Assembly (NCBI RefSeq): GCF_037811135.1
Contig: NZ_CP149130.1
Span: 3,158,501 to 3,222,500 of the forward strand
Length of the DNA: 64,000 nt
Reading direction: 5' to 3'
Origin: Aeromonas rivipollensis
GTDB lineage: Bacteria; Pseudomonadota; Gammaproteobacteria; Enterobacterales; Aeromonadaceae
A program made the translations under genes and the position numbers. Positions 9,659 through 17,665 of this stretch are shown in pieces. Below the pieces are notes generated by a model. That model ran no database searches, was not told where the DNA came from, and was given only the letters and a program-made list of their open reading frames with translations. Position 1 is the first letter of the stretch, and each line of letters begins with the position of its first letter.

Positions 9659-10018
9659 TCAGGTCGATTCGCCGTCGTCCCGCTTGCGGTGCACATCGGG
9701 GCGCCCGCCGGTGACCACGTCGGCCCGTCCCTCTTCCTTGGCCTTCTCCGCCCGCTTCTTGCGCATCTCCTTGGGATCGGCGATGAGGGGACGGTAGATC
9801 TCGATGCGATCCCCGTCCTGCACCGGCTCGCTTCCCTTGACCGGACGGCTGTAGATGCCGAACTTGTTGACCGAGAGATCGATCTCCGGGTGTTTCTGCA
9901 CTATGCCGGACAGCTCGATGGCAGCCAGCACGCTGGTGCCCGGGGCCACCCGGATGCACAGCACGGTTTGCCGCTCGGGCAGGGCATAGGCCACTTCGAT
10001 ATTGAGCAGATCAGACAC
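9659..10018 (-). CDS. rnfH: RnfH family ubiquitin-like protein
   Basis: A 119-residue beta-grasp protein of the RnfH family, found next to ratA in many gammaproteobacteria; its exact role is not settled. The first 85 residues form the domain (YALPERQTVLCIRVAPG, GIYSRPV, DGDRIEIYRPL); the tail is basic and charged (KEMRKKRAEKAKEEG) and probably disordered. The start is GTG at 10018, with AAGGTGG a few bases upstream inside ratA. It overlaps the ratA stop by eight bases, so translation is probably coupled. Confidence 0.9.
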   Translation of the reverse strand: MSDLLNIEVAYALPERQTVLCIRVAPGTSVLAAIELSGIVQKHPEIDLSVNKFGIYSRPVKGSEPVQDGDRIEIYRPLIADPKEMRKKRAEKAKEEGRADVVTGGRPDVHRKRDDGEST

Positions 10019-10445
10019 CGTAGACCACCTTGGCGCGGTTGGAGAAGGCGAGCACCATGGAACTCACCAGGTCGCGGAAGATCTGGCCAAAGGCCAGCTC
10101 GATCAGCTTGGAGGTAAATTCAAAATCGAGATCGAACTCCACCTTGCAGGCATCCACGTCCAGCGGCGTGAAGGTCCACCAGCCCGCCAGCGTCTTGAAG
10201 GGACCTTCCACCAGCTCCATCTTGATGGCGCGGTTGGCATCGAGCTGGTTGCGGGTGGTAAAGGTCTTGGCGATGCCTGCCTTGGCCACATCCACCGAGG
10301 CCGTCATGTAGTCCTCGCCGGTCTCGTGGACGCGGCTGCCGACACAGCCGGGCAGAAACTCGGGGTAAGCGTGAACATCGTTGACCAGCCGGAACATTTG
10401 TTCGGCACTGAACATCACCAGGGCACTGCGAGTAATACGGGGCAT
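10011..10445 (-). CDS. ratA: RatA, SRPBCC/START-like ribosome-associated or coenzyme Q-binding protein
   Basis: A 144-residue START-like protein of the family named RatA in E. coli, where it was described as a toxin blocking 70S ribosome assembly; its eukaryotic relative Coq10 binds coenzyme Q. Family marks seen are the N-terminal FSAEQMFRLVNDVHAYPEFL and the mid-protein LVEGPFKTLAGWWTF. It is first in a two-gene unit with rnfH (eight-base overlap) and divergent from smpB, the standard gammaproteobacterial arrangement. The toxin role is from the literature and is not tested by the sequence. Confidence 0.92.
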   Translation of the reverse strand: MPRITRSALVMFSAEQMFRLVNDVHAYPEFLPGCVGSRVHETGEDYMTASVDVAKAGIAKTFTTRNQLDANRAIKMELVEGPFKTLAGWWTFTPLDVDACKVEFDLDFEFTSKLIELAFGQIFRDLVSSMVLAFSNRAKVVYGV

Positions 10446-10476
10446 GGGCTTTCCTCATCCAATCGGGCCGATTTTA

Positions 10477-10630
10477 TCACCTTGTCAGCCAAAATCACCG
10501 CCGAAACTGCTCAGCGGGCCGCTACTCGTGCAATTGCCCCCTTTGTAGCCCCTGATGACCGGGTTGAGATCACCTTGCCAGCCAAAAACATCACCGAACT
10601 GCTCACAAAGCCGCCACTCGAGTGGTTGCG
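10477..10630. repeat. two imperfect 93-bp direct repeats between ratA and smpB
   Basis: The stretch TCACCTTGTCAGCCAAAA beginning at 10477 recurs as TCACCTTGCCAGCCAAAA at 10570, and similarity continues through ACTGCTCA and GCCGCTACTCG / GCCGCCACTCG. The period is 93 bases. The copies fill most of the divergent intergenic region, so both promoters lie within or beside them. Confidence 0.75.
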
Positions 10631-10694
10631 CGTTTTACAGCCGCCGCCACCCACGTATAATGCGCCTTCCTAAACATTGCCGAAGGCCCCCGTC

Positions 10695-11183
10695 ATGAGC
10701 AAAAAGAACAGTAAAAACAAAGCCGGGTCCAGCACCATTGCACTCAACAGAACCGCCCGTCACGAGTACTTCATCGAAGAGCGCGTGGAAGCCGGTCTGT
10801 CCCTGCAAGGGTGGGAAGTCAAATCCCTGCGGGCGGGCAAGGCCAACATCAGCGAAGCCTATGTCATCTTCCTGCAGGGCGAAGCCTTCCTGTTCGGCTC
10901 CAGCTTCCTGCCGCTGAACGCCGCCTCCAGCCACGTGGTGTGTGACCCGACCCGCACCCGCAAACTGCTGCTGAGCCGCCGTGAACTCGACAAGCTCGAG
11001 AGCCTGACCGCCCGCCAGGGCTACACCATAGTGCCGCTGGCGCTCTACTGGAAAGAGTGCTGGGTCAAGGTCGAGATCGGCCTGGTGAAGGGCAAGAAAG
11101 AACACGACAAGCGGGAAGACACCAAGGCTCGGGAATGGGACCGGGAGAAGGCCCGCATCATGAAGAACAAGAACCGCGGTTGA
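10695..11183 (+). CDS. smpB: SsrA-binding protein SmpB
   Basis: RNA-binding partner of tmRNA in trans-translation, which frees ribosomes stalled on broken mRNA. The 162-residue protein shows the family stretches [41 protein letters not shown] and the basic C-terminal tail [19 protein letters not shown], which mimics the missing mRNA in the ribosome. The ATG at 10695 is preferred over an in-frame TTG six codons upstream. Its RNA partner ssrA begins about 120 bases downstream. Confidence 0.97.
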   Translation: MSKKNSKNKAGSSTIALNRTARHEYFIEERVEAGLSLQGWEVKSLRAGKANISEAYVIFLQGEAFLFGSSFLPLNAASSHVVCDPTRTRKLLLSRRELDKLESLTARQGYTIVPLALYWKECWVKVEIGLVKGKKEHDKREDTKAREWDREKARIMKNKNRG

Positions 11184-11222
11184 TTGTGCGCCGCCAGCTC
11201 CCGTGCGGCGACCAATAAACCA

Positions 11223-11252
11223 GCAATCGACCGGCCCGTGCCGGTCGATTGC
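11223..11252 (+). terminator. perfect 13-bp inverted repeat after smpB
   Basis: GCAATCGACCGGC and GCCGGTCGATTGC pair around a four-base loop, 40 bases after smpB. No T-run follows, so it may be a weak terminator, an mRNA 3' end protector, or both. Confidence 0.5.
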
Positions 11253-11262
11253 CATCAACGCC

Positions 11263-11290
11263 TTGCCATGGCAGGATTTTTGCGTACAAT
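11263..11290 (+). promoter_or_regulatory. sigma-70 type promoter of ssrA
   Basis: TTGCCA (11263-11268) and TACAAT (11285-11290) are separated by 16 bases, about 15 bases ahead of the mature tmRNA 5' end. Confidence 0.65.
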
Positions 11291-11305
11291 CGCTTTTGAC
11301 AACTT

Positions 11306-11665
11306 GGGGCTGATTCTGGATTCGACAAGATTCACGAAACCCAAGGTGCATGCCGAGGTGCGGTAGGCCTCGTTAACAAACCGCAAAAAAATAGTCGCAA
11401 ACGACGAAAACTACGCACTCGCAGCTTAATAACCTGCGCTGAGCCCTTCTCCCCTAGCTTGCCTGTGTCCTAGGGAATTGGAAGGTCATCCTTCACAGGA
11501 TCGTGTGGAAGTCCTGCTCGGGGCGGAAGCATTAAAACCAATCGAGCTAGTCAATGCGTGGCGTGTCTCTCCGCAGCGTGCTGGCGAATGTAAAGAGTGA
11601 CTAAGCATGTAGTACCGAGGATGTAGTAATTTTGGACGGGGGTTCAAATCCCCCCAGCTCCACCA
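11306..11665 (+). ncRNA. ssrA: transfer-messenger RNA (tmRNA)
   Basis: One-piece tmRNA of 360 bases. The 5' end GGGGCTGATTCTGGATTCGAC pairs with the 3' acceptor strand AGCTCCACCA, and GGGGGTTCAAATCCCCC near 11637-11654 is the T-arm. The reading frame at 11397-11426 encodes the tag ANDENYALAA, with resume codon GCA and stop TAA TAA. It acts with SmpB to release stalled ribosomes and mark the product for proteolysis. The CCA end is intact and no integrase or island follows, although this is a common integration site. Confidence 0.97.
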
Positions 11666-11677
11666 AACGTTTGGAAA

Positions 11678-11706
11678 AGGCCACTTCGCAGGAAGTGGCC
11701 TTTTTT
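11678..11706 (+). terminator. terminator of ssrA
   Basis: AAGGCCACTTC / GAAGTGGCC hairpin followed by TTTTTT, 13 bases after the tmRNA CCA end. Confidence 0.9.
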
Positions 11707-11819
11707 GTGGATTGCGTTCATGCCTGAGCCGGCTCTGGCGGTCTGTCGAGACCTGTGACGGGCTGGACGGCTCTGATGCCGCCCTCTGCCGGAGCAGAGG
11801 GCGCGCCTCGCGAGGGAGA

Positions 11820-12251
11820 CTAGTCGCCGGAGGTCAGGACCAGCCTGCGCCAGGGGCCCGTTATCTCGCAGTGGCCGGTCTCGTCCGTATTTTGCCAGCC
11901 CAGGCGGTGATAGAACGCCAGCGCCGTGGTGTTGCGGGTGGCCACCTTGAGGGATGCCGGCGGCTTGTGTCCGGCAAGCCCGGCGGCCAGCAAGGCCCGC
12001 CCCATTCCCTGCCCATGCCAGTCGGCCACCACATAGAGGTGATGCACGAAACTGTCTTGACCCCAGATGGAGACAAATCCGCAAGGGGTGCCGCCCTTCT
12101 CCGCCACCCAGATCTGTTCACCCCGGGTCTGCTCGGCAAAGTCGCTCAACCGAAACAGGGAGGGCTCTACCCAATGGAAGGCCTGTCGCCTCCCCTTGAG
12201 GAATAGCTGCGCCAGCATGGGTTCATCTGCATCTCTCATCATTCTGATCAT
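11820..12251 (-). CDS. GNAT family N-acetyltransferase
   Basis: A 143-residue acetyltransferase using acetyl-CoA. The GNAT fold is visible: an acidic N-terminus (MIRMMRDADEPMLAQLF), strand LYVVADWHGQGMGRALL with the acetyl-CoA pyrophosphate loop (Q/R-x-x-G-x-G/A, here HGQGMG), and a C-terminal helix ALAFYHRLGWQNT. The substrate is unknown. Two more GNAT genes lie within 3 kb on the same strand, in separate transcription units. The start could be 12251 or the ATG three codons later. Confidence 0.85.
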   Translation of the reverse strand: MIRMMRDADEPMLAQLFLKGRRQAFHWVEPSLFRLSDFAEQTRGEQIWVAEKGGTPCGFVSIWGQDSFVHHLYVVADWHGQGMGRALLAAGLAGHKPPASLKVATRNTTALAFYHRLGWQNTDETGHCEITGPWRRLVLTSGD

Positions 12252-12433
12252 GAAGACATCCTTGATTTGCCTGCTTACTGCCTCCCACTCTCGATGGATA
12301 CCGCCGCCGTGTCAAATCGGCAAGATGGACCCTCTTGAATACATGATGCTGTGACGCAGGGCTGCCTATTTTATCGCCTTAGGGGCTATACTGCCTGGGT
12401 CCCGTCCATGACTGGTTTGAGGTTCACTGATTT

Positions 12434-12934
12434 ATGGATAACAAGCAAATAGAAGGCAGCATTCTGGTACCCGCCCACATCGACGATGTCTGGCGGGCCT
12501 GGACCACGGAGAGCGGTCTGCGCAGCTTCCTGGCGCCGGAATGTCTGATGGTGCCGGAACCCAACGGTCCTTTCGAAATCTATTTCAGGCCAGAAGCCCC
12601 GCTGGGAGAGCGCGGCAGTGAAGGGTGCCGGGTGATGGCGGTCATGCCCCATGACTTGCTCAGCTTCAGCTGGAATTTCCCGCCCCAGTTTCCCCATATC
12701 CGCCAGCAGAAGACCCAGGTCAGCCTGCGTTTCGTGCCCGAAGGTCAGGGCACCCGGCTCCATTTCCTGCAAACCGGCTGGGCCAATGACCCGGATTGGG
12801 ACCAGGGCTATGCCTACTTCAGGGAGGAGTGGCTGGAGCTCAGTCTGCCAAGGTTGCAGTATCGCTTCACCCACGGCCCCATCGACTGGAACAACCCGCC
12901 GGGCAAACAGCAGTTGAAGTCCCTGGCCCAGTGA
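12434..12934 (+). CDS. SRPBCC (AHSA1-like) domain protein
   Basis: A 166-residue START-like protein of the AHSA1/CalC type. The beginning EGSILVPAHIDDVWRAWT and the strand-turn pattern with SFSWNFPPQFP and TQVSLRFVPEGQGTRL are characteristic. Such proteins bind hydrophobic ligands; no catalytic role is assured. It stands alone between two GNAT genes and is closed by a terminator shared with the convergent YhbS-like gene. Confidence 0.82.
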   Translation: MDNKQIEGSILVPAHIDDVWRAWTTESGLRSFLAPECLMVPEPNGPFEIYFRPEAPLGERGSEGCRVMAVMPHDLLSFSWNFPPQFPHIRQQKTQVSLRFVPEGQGTRLHFLQTGWANDPDWDQGYAYFREEWLELSLPRLQYRFTHGPIDWNNPPGKQQLKSLAQ

Positions 12935-12950
12935 GGGAGAAATTGAAATA

Positions 12951-12978
12951 AAGAAGGACCCTTAGCGGGTCCTTCTTC
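12951..12978. terminator. bidirectional terminator
   Basis: AGAAGGACCC / GGGTCCTTCT hairpin with a short loop between convergent genes. Confidence 0.85.
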
Positions 12979-12994
12979 TATGGTGTTCAGGCGA

Positions 12995-13501
12995 TTATTC
13001 CACCTGCTCTTCGTCGAACAGGGGGTGGTAGAGCACCTCGCCCTGCAGACCGGCCAGCCCCCCGGGCTGCAGCTCCATCGCCATGAAGCAGTCGGCGGGC
13101 ACCTCGTAGATGCAGTGCAGGCCGAAGTCGCTGGCGGGCCTGAAGCCGAAGCGGCCATAGAAAGCCGGATCGCCGAGCACCACCACCGCCTTCCAGTCCA
13201 TCTCGAGGGCCGTGTCCAGCCCTTCCCGCACCAGATCCGAACCTATGCCCTGCCCCTGCCAGTCCGGATGGACGGCCACCGGCGCCAGCCCGAGCCAGGG
13301 ACCTTCCTGGCCGTCAATGGTGATCGGGCTCAGCATCAGGTGCCCCATGAACTCGTACTCTTCCTCCTCGACCATGGTGACCACGGCGGCCCCACACTCG
13401 CGCAGGCGATTGACCAGTTCGGCCTCGTCGGGACGACCAAAGGCGGCGCTCACCAGCTCGTAGACTGGCAGCATGTCGCCGGGACGCTCGGTTCTCAACA
13501 T
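12995..13501 (-). CDS. GNAT acetyltransferase, YhbS-like
   Basis: A 168-residue acetyltransferase that closely follows the E. coli YhbS pattern: PWLGLAPVAVHPDWQGQGIG (acetyl-CoA loop QGQGIG), VVVLGDPAFYGRFGFRPA, and a C-terminal LQGEVLYHPLF. The substrate is not known with confidence. Monocistronic, with about 160 bases of apparently empty upstream sequence. Confidence 0.88.
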   Translation of the reverse strand: MLRTERPGDMLPVYELVSAAFGRPDEAELVNRLRECGAAVVTMVEEEEYEFMGHLMLSPITIDGQEGPWLGLAPVAVHPDWQGQGIGSDLVREGLDTALEMDWKAVVVLGDPAFYGRFGFRPASDFGLHCIYEVPADCFMAMELQPGGLAGLQGEVLYHPLFDEEQVE

Positions 13502-13662
13502 ACAGCGTTACTCCTCGTACAGCAGGGCGGCCATTATTTCACAGAAGTGGCCCCTGGCTTGAGCGCCTTTATCCGAAAATGGGAGGGCTGACTCAGGAAA
13601 ACGAATGACAACCCGTGCACAAAGCATCGCAATACCCCCTCTTCCCGCCGACGTTGCCAGCA

Positions 13663-14877
13663 TCAAACACCTGGCTCACCCCGCAATCGCAGCAGGTACC
13701 CGAGGCCAAGCTCGCCCCTGTCCTTGAGCAGGACACCGCCATCATGGGCCTGCACCCCGGGGGACTCAGGCGCCAGCCAGGCGAGCGGATGGCACCTGAC
13801 CGTCAGCCCAGCGGGGAGACGCCGCTCACCGCCCGCCCCGGCCCCTTCCATGAAGAGCGCCACCTCCTGCCCCCCGACTTCGTCCTCATGGAGGATGGCC
13901 ACCGCCACCCGCTCGTCCTCGAGCCAGGGGGCCAGCGCCTCCTTGCGGTCGTCCGGCAGGTCCGGCGGGCGATCCAGTCGCCAATGATCCAGTTCAGCGG
14001 GTTGGCGCGCCGACCCGGGCCGCCGACCGCAATGGTGCATGCCGAGCTTGGCCATCACCCGGCCGGAAGCCAGGTTGCCCGGCATGTGGCGGGCGGTCAG
14101 GGCGGGCAGACGCAGTTGCTCGAAGGCAAAGGCCCTGACCAGCCGTGCTGCCCGGGTGGCCAGCCCGCGGTTTTGCCAAGGGACACCCACCCACCAGGCC
14201 AGCTCGCCGTGCCAGTGCAGGGAGATGACCCCGAGCAGGGGGGCCGGCTCATCACCCATGGGCAATGTCAGGGCCCAGGTCCGCCCCAGCCCGAGGGCGG
14301 CCTTGCGCCCGCTCATGGCGAGCCAGTCGCGGGCCGCCTCTGCTGGATAGGGGTGAGGAATATTGAGGGTGTAGCGGGCGAGCGCCTCATCCGAGCAGTA
14401 GCGCAGGACGGCTGGCTCGTCGGCGGCTTGCAGTGGCCGCAGCACCAGAGCCGGAGAGGCAGCGCCCCCGGGTTCACGCAGCAGGGGGGTGGTCAGGCGC
14501 CGGGCCAGCAGGCGTTGCAGCGCGGCGGCCAGATCCCCATCGGCGCCGAGGAGCATGTCCGCCCCACCGGGCCCCAGGGTGAGCAGGCCGCTCTCCTTGG
14601 CCAGGGTCAGGAGGACGCTGGAGGCAGAAATCAGGATCTGGCAGCTCGGGTCCGCCGTCATGAGGGGTGACTCACCCTCCCCCAACCAGGCGGCGAGCAA
14701 GCCGCTGGCCAAGAGGATGCCATCGGGCGGGCAGCGGGCCCAGGGCGCAGGGGTCACTGCCCCTTGCTCGCCGCGCCTGCCTTGCAGCAACTGCCAGCGG
14801 TTGCCCTGCCCCTGCCACGCCTGCAGCGCCCCCTGCCAGCGGGGCTGCCAGAGCGCCTCTTCTATCAACAGTTCCAT
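13663..14877 (-). CDS. large GNAT-domain protein with extra N- and C-terminal regions
   Basis: A 404-residue protein whose middle (about residues 140-300) is a RimJ/RimL-type GNAT domain: LVLRPLQAADEPAVLRYCSD at its start, WWVGVPWQNRGLATRAARLV with the acetyl-CoA loop, and NLASGRVMAKLGMHHCG. It is preceded by about 140 residues rich in Leu, Gly and Trp, including CPPDGILLASGLLAAWLGEG and a segment with GADMLLGADGDLAAAL, and followed by about 100 residues, both without a domain I recognise. Typical members have about 180 residues. The ATG at 14877 follows a G-rich ribosome site; the frame extends 11 codons further. The substrate is unknown. Confidence 0.75.
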   Translation of the reverse strand: MELLIEEALWQPRWQGALQAWQGQGNRWQLLQGRRGEQGAVTPAPWARCPPDGILLASGLLAAWLGEGESPLMTADPSCQILISASSVLLTLAKESGLLTLGPGGADMLLGADGDLAAALQRLLARRLTTPLLREPGGAASPALVLRPLQAADEPAVLRYCSDEALARYTLNIPHPYPAEAARDWLAMSGRKAALGLGRTWALTLPMGDEPAPLLGVISLHWHGELAWWVGVPWQNRGLATRAARLVRAFAFEQLRLPALTARHMPGNLASGRVMAKLGMHHCGRRPGSARQPAELDHWRLDRPPDLPDDRKEALAPWLEDERVAVAILHEDEVGGQEVALFMEGAGAGGERRLPAGLTVRCHPLAWLAPESPGVQAHDGGVLLKDRGELGLGYLLRLRGEPGV

Positions 14878-15096
14878 CCTTCCCCCTGCGACCGCCGAAC
14901 GGCGCAGCATAACCGGCTGCTAATGGTTTGTTAACCCATATCTTTAGCATGGTTAAACGGCATACCCCATGAAAAAATGCCATATGGCCAGCTTGATGGC
15001 GGTCACATTAATGCCCCCCTGCCCTTCCTATCATGCCCCCATCTCGCAGCGGCCAGCGCCGCTCGTGAATGACAACGCATAACAAGAGAACACACT

Positions 15097-15915
15097 ATGC
15101 AGCAAACCACCCCCCTCAAAACGGTGTTAGTCAGTACCCTGGCGACCGCCCTGCTGATCTTCGTGGCCCAGTACCTCATCGGGAAACAGGAGATCAGGAT
15201 AGGCATCGCCATCATCCCCATACTGCCCATGCTCTTTGCCGTCATCATCGGCATGATAGTCTCCGCCAAACCGGTCAAGGATCGCATCCCGGGCTGGAAG
15301 CGCCTCTTCAGCGAAAAGGAAGAGGGCTTCTGCGGCAAGATGGTGGGCTTCAGCCTGCTGATCCTGGGTACCCAGTATGCGGGCATGATCATCCCCAACC
15401 TCAAGATGATCCTCAGCGTCGGCGTGCCCCTCTTCCTGCAGGAGATAGGCAACCTGCTGCCCATCCTCATCGCCATTCCGCTGGCGGTGAAATTCGGCTT
15501 CGGCCGTCGCGCCATCGGGGCCTGCTCCTCCATCAGCCGCGAGCCTTCGGTCGCGGTGATCCAGGGCAGATTCGGCACCGGCTCCCAGGAGTACATTGGC
15601 GTGCTCGCCATCTACCTGTGCGGCTCCGTCATCGGCACCCTCTGGTTCAGCGTGCTCGGCAGCATAGCGCCCCTCACCGGTCTGCACCCGCTGGCCCTGG
15701 CCGCCGGCTCCGGCGTGGGCTCAGGCTCCATGCTGAGCGCCGCCTCCGGTGCCCTCATAAACGGCCTCGACGAGGCGCTGGCCCAGCAGGTGCTGAGCAT
15801 AGCCGCCGCCTCGAATCTGCTCTCATCGGCGCTGGGTGCCCTCTCCCTCACCTACCTGGGGCTGCCCCTCGCCGAAAAGATCTATGCCCTGACTGACAAA
15901 GGAGCGAAAGCATGA
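15097..15915 (+). CDS. DUF3100 family membrane protein
   Basis: A 272-residue integral membrane protein with about eight hydrophobic segments, recognised as the DUF3100 family. The stretch FGRRAIGACSSISREPSVAVIQGRFG, in a polar loop near the middle, and the glycine-rich AAGSGVGSGSMLSAASGALI are likely functional. Many such proteins sit beside M20 amidohydrolases, as here. First gene of a three-gene unit: its stop overlaps the next start (ATGA). A role as transporter for the substrate or product of the hydrolase is inference. Confidence 0.8.
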   Translation: MQQTTPLKTVLVSTLATALLIFVAQYLIGKQEIRIGIAIIPILPMLFAVIIGMIVSAKPVKDRIPGWKRLFSEKEEGFCGKMVGFSLLILGTQYAGMIIPNLKMILSVGVPLFLQEIGNLLPILIAIPLAVKFGFGRRAIGACSSISREPSVAVIQGRFGTGSQEYIGVLAIYLCGSVIGTLWFSVLGSIAPLTGLHPLALAAGSGVGSGSMLSAASGALINGLDEALAQQVLSIAAASNLLSSALGALSLTYLGLPLAEKIYALTDKGAKA

Positions 15916-16361
15916 AAAGCATCGTGATGGATATGCGGTTCGTCTTTCTGGCGATCCTGCTGGCCATGTTTACCCAGACCCTGACCACCGGCACCCCGCT
16001 CTGGCTCATGGGTGACAGCTTCGTCGCCATGTCCCTGGTGGTGTTCGCCTCCCTGGTCGCCAAGCGCTACCTGCCCTCCTCCCTGCCGGCCTTTGCCTAT
16101 GCCACCATCATCGGCATCCTCATCTGCCTGCCGGAGACCCCAGTGCGCGCGCTCTTCATCGATGCGGTGGCGAAGATCTCCTTCCTCTCCTGCTGCGTGC
16201 CGCTGCTGGCCTTCGCCGGCCTCTCCGTCGGTGGTCAGCTTGAGGAGCTCAAGAAGATGTCCTGGAAGGTGATCCTCATCTTCATGATCGTTTCAACCTG
16301 CTGCTTCTTCGGCGCCTCGCTGGTTGCCCAACTCGGCTTCTCCATTCAAGGGATCATCTGA
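15912..16361 (+). CDS. small membrane protein, partner of DUF3100
   Basis: A 149-residue hydrophobic protein with about five predicted membrane segments and few charged residues. It contains CLPETPVRALFIDAVAKISF and SFLSCCVPLLAFAGLSVGGQ. I cannot assign a named family. Its overlaps with both neighbours (four bases before, one base after) imply equal production; with the DUF3100 protein it probably forms a two-part membrane complex. Confidence 0.75.
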   Translation: MKSIVMDMRFVFLAILLAMFTQTLTTGTPLWLMGDSFVAMSLVVFASLVAKRYLPSSLPAFAYATIIGILICLPETPVRALFIDAVAKISFLSCCVPLLAFAGLSVGGQLEELKKMSWKVILIFMIVSTCCFFGASLVAQLGFSIQGII

Positions 16362-17542
16362 TGCACCACTACCACATAGAATCGGATCTGCTCGCCCTGC
16401 GTGACTTCAGCTGCGAGGTACGCCACCACCTGCACAGCATCCCGGAATACTCCGGGGCCGAGTTCAAGACCTCGGCCTACTGCCGCGCCCTGATGGAAGA
16501 GTTCGGCTACCAGATCACCGACTACCCGGGCTTTACCGGTTTTCACGGGGATTTGGTTATTGATCCCAACCTGCCCACCATCGCCTTCCGTGCCGACATG
16601 GACGGCCTGGAGATGCACGACATGAGCGAGGTGGCGTTCAAGTCCACCCACGAGGGCATGGCCCACAACTGCGGTCACGACTCCCATATGGCGATCGCCC
16701 TGACCACCGCCAAGTTCCTGGCAGCTCACCAGGCTCGGCTGCAATACAATGTGCGCATCATCTTCCAGATGGCGGAAGAGGACATGCGGGTACCGGGCGC
16801 CGAGAAGATGGTGGAACTCGGCTGCATGGCGGGGGTGGACGAGGTCTACGCGCTGCACAACGACGGCGCCATGGAGACGGGCACCATCAAGTTCAACCAG
16901 GGGGTCATGTCCTCATGGGGCTCCGCCTGGACCCTGAATGTGCACGGCATCTCCGCCCACGGCTCCACCCCCCACAAGGGGCTGGATGCCATCCGCGAGG
17001 CGGTGCGCATCATCGAGGACATGGACTACATAGTCGCAAAGCGCACCAGCCCGTTCAGCCCGGCGGTGTTTGGCTGCGGCATGATCAACGGCGGCACCAT
17101 CCCCAATGCGGTGGCCGATCACGTGCAGGCCCGTGGCACTATCCGCGCCATGGACGCCGAGACCGACCAGATCCTGAAAAACAGCTTCAAGGACATGGTC
17201 GCGCAGAGCGAGCTGCGCGGCTTCAAGACCACCATGGTCTATGCCGGCTACCCGGCGGTGGAGAACCATGGCGAGGCCTGTGCCCGCCTGCTGCAGGCCG
17301 CCACAGACGTGCTGCCAGCCGAGGGCATCAATGCCCAGGGTCAGCCCATGACCGGCAGCGAGGACTTCAGCTACATGCTCAACGCCACCCCGGGTCGCAA
17401 GGGGGCCATGTTCTTCCTCGGCAGCGGCTGCCAGGCCAAGGGGATCTGCAACTACCTGCACGCCAATCCCTATTACCTGGACGATGACTGCCTGCTGATC
17501 GGTGCCCAGATATTTGTCAATCTGGCGACCAGGGCAACCTAG
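16361..17542 (+). CDS. M20 family metal-dependent amidohydrolase
   Basis: Cytosolic zinc or manganese hydrolase of the M20 (aminoacylase/amidohydrolase) family, 393 residues. The metal-binding region is visible: FRADMDGLEMHDMSE, then MAHNCGHDSHMAIA, the catalytic glutamate pair in QMAEEDMRVPGAEKM, and the late TGSEDFSYML. The lid domain includes VHGISAHGSTPHKGLDAI. The ATG shares its A with the stop of the preceding gene (TGATG), so it is the third product of one operon with two membrane proteins. Substrates could be N-acylated amino acids or peptides; none is proven. Confidence 0.9.
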   Translation: MHHYHIESDLLALRDFSCEVRHHLHSIPEYSGAEFKTSAYCRALMEEFGYQITDYPGFTGFHGDLVIDPNLPTIAFRADMDGLEMHDMSEVAFKSTHEGMAHNCGHDSHMAIALTTAKFLAAHQARLQYNVRIIFQMAEEDMRVPGAEKMVELGCMAGVDEVYALHNDGAMETGTIKFNQGVMSSWGSAWTLNVHGISAHGSTPHKGLDAIREAVRIIEDMDYIVAKRTSPFSPAVFGCGMINGGTIPNAVADHVQARGTIRAMDAETDQILKNSFKDMVAQSELRGFKTTMVYAGYPAVENHGEACARLLQAATDVLPAEGINAQGQPMTGSEDFSYMLNATPGRKGAMFFLGSGCQAKGICNYLHANPYYLDDDCLLIGAQIFVNLATRAT

Positions 17543-17560
17543 TCACCCGACGGAAATAGA

Positions 17561-17589
17561 AAAGAGAGGCCAATGGCCTCTCTTTTTTT
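17561..17589 (+). terminator. terminator of the DUF3100-M20 operon
   Basis: AAAGAGAGGCC / GGCCTCTCTTT hairpin with a long T-run, 19 bases after the hydrolase stop. Confidence 0.92.
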
Positions 17590-17665
17590 GCCTCTGCCAT
17601 TTCGAGCTGCATCGCAGCCCCGGCTATTTGCCTCTGCCATTCAGGGCCGCAGCACAGATCCGGCG
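17587..17665. repeat. 40-bp tandem duplication downstream of the CysB-like gene
   Basis: TTTGCCTCTGCCATT occurs at 17587 and again at 17627, and the following bases (CGAGCTGCATCGCAG / CAGGGCCGCAGCACAG) are alike. The second copy ends at the stop codon of the CysB-like gene on the minus strand. Confidence 0.7.

Noticed and set aside
10011..10445. Treating ratA-rnfH as a toxin-antitoxin pair
   Set aside because: The toxin report concerns RatA alone, RnfH is not shown to be an antitoxin, and the pair is conserved housekeeping sequence next to smpB-ssrA.
11306..11820. Genomic island or prophage integrated at the tmRNA 3' end
   Set aside because: The tmRNA is complete, its terminator follows directly, and the next gene is an ordinary acetyltransferase; no integrase or repeated CCA end is seen. 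CCAAACGTTTGG at 11663-11674 is a palindrome but not an attachment-site duplication.
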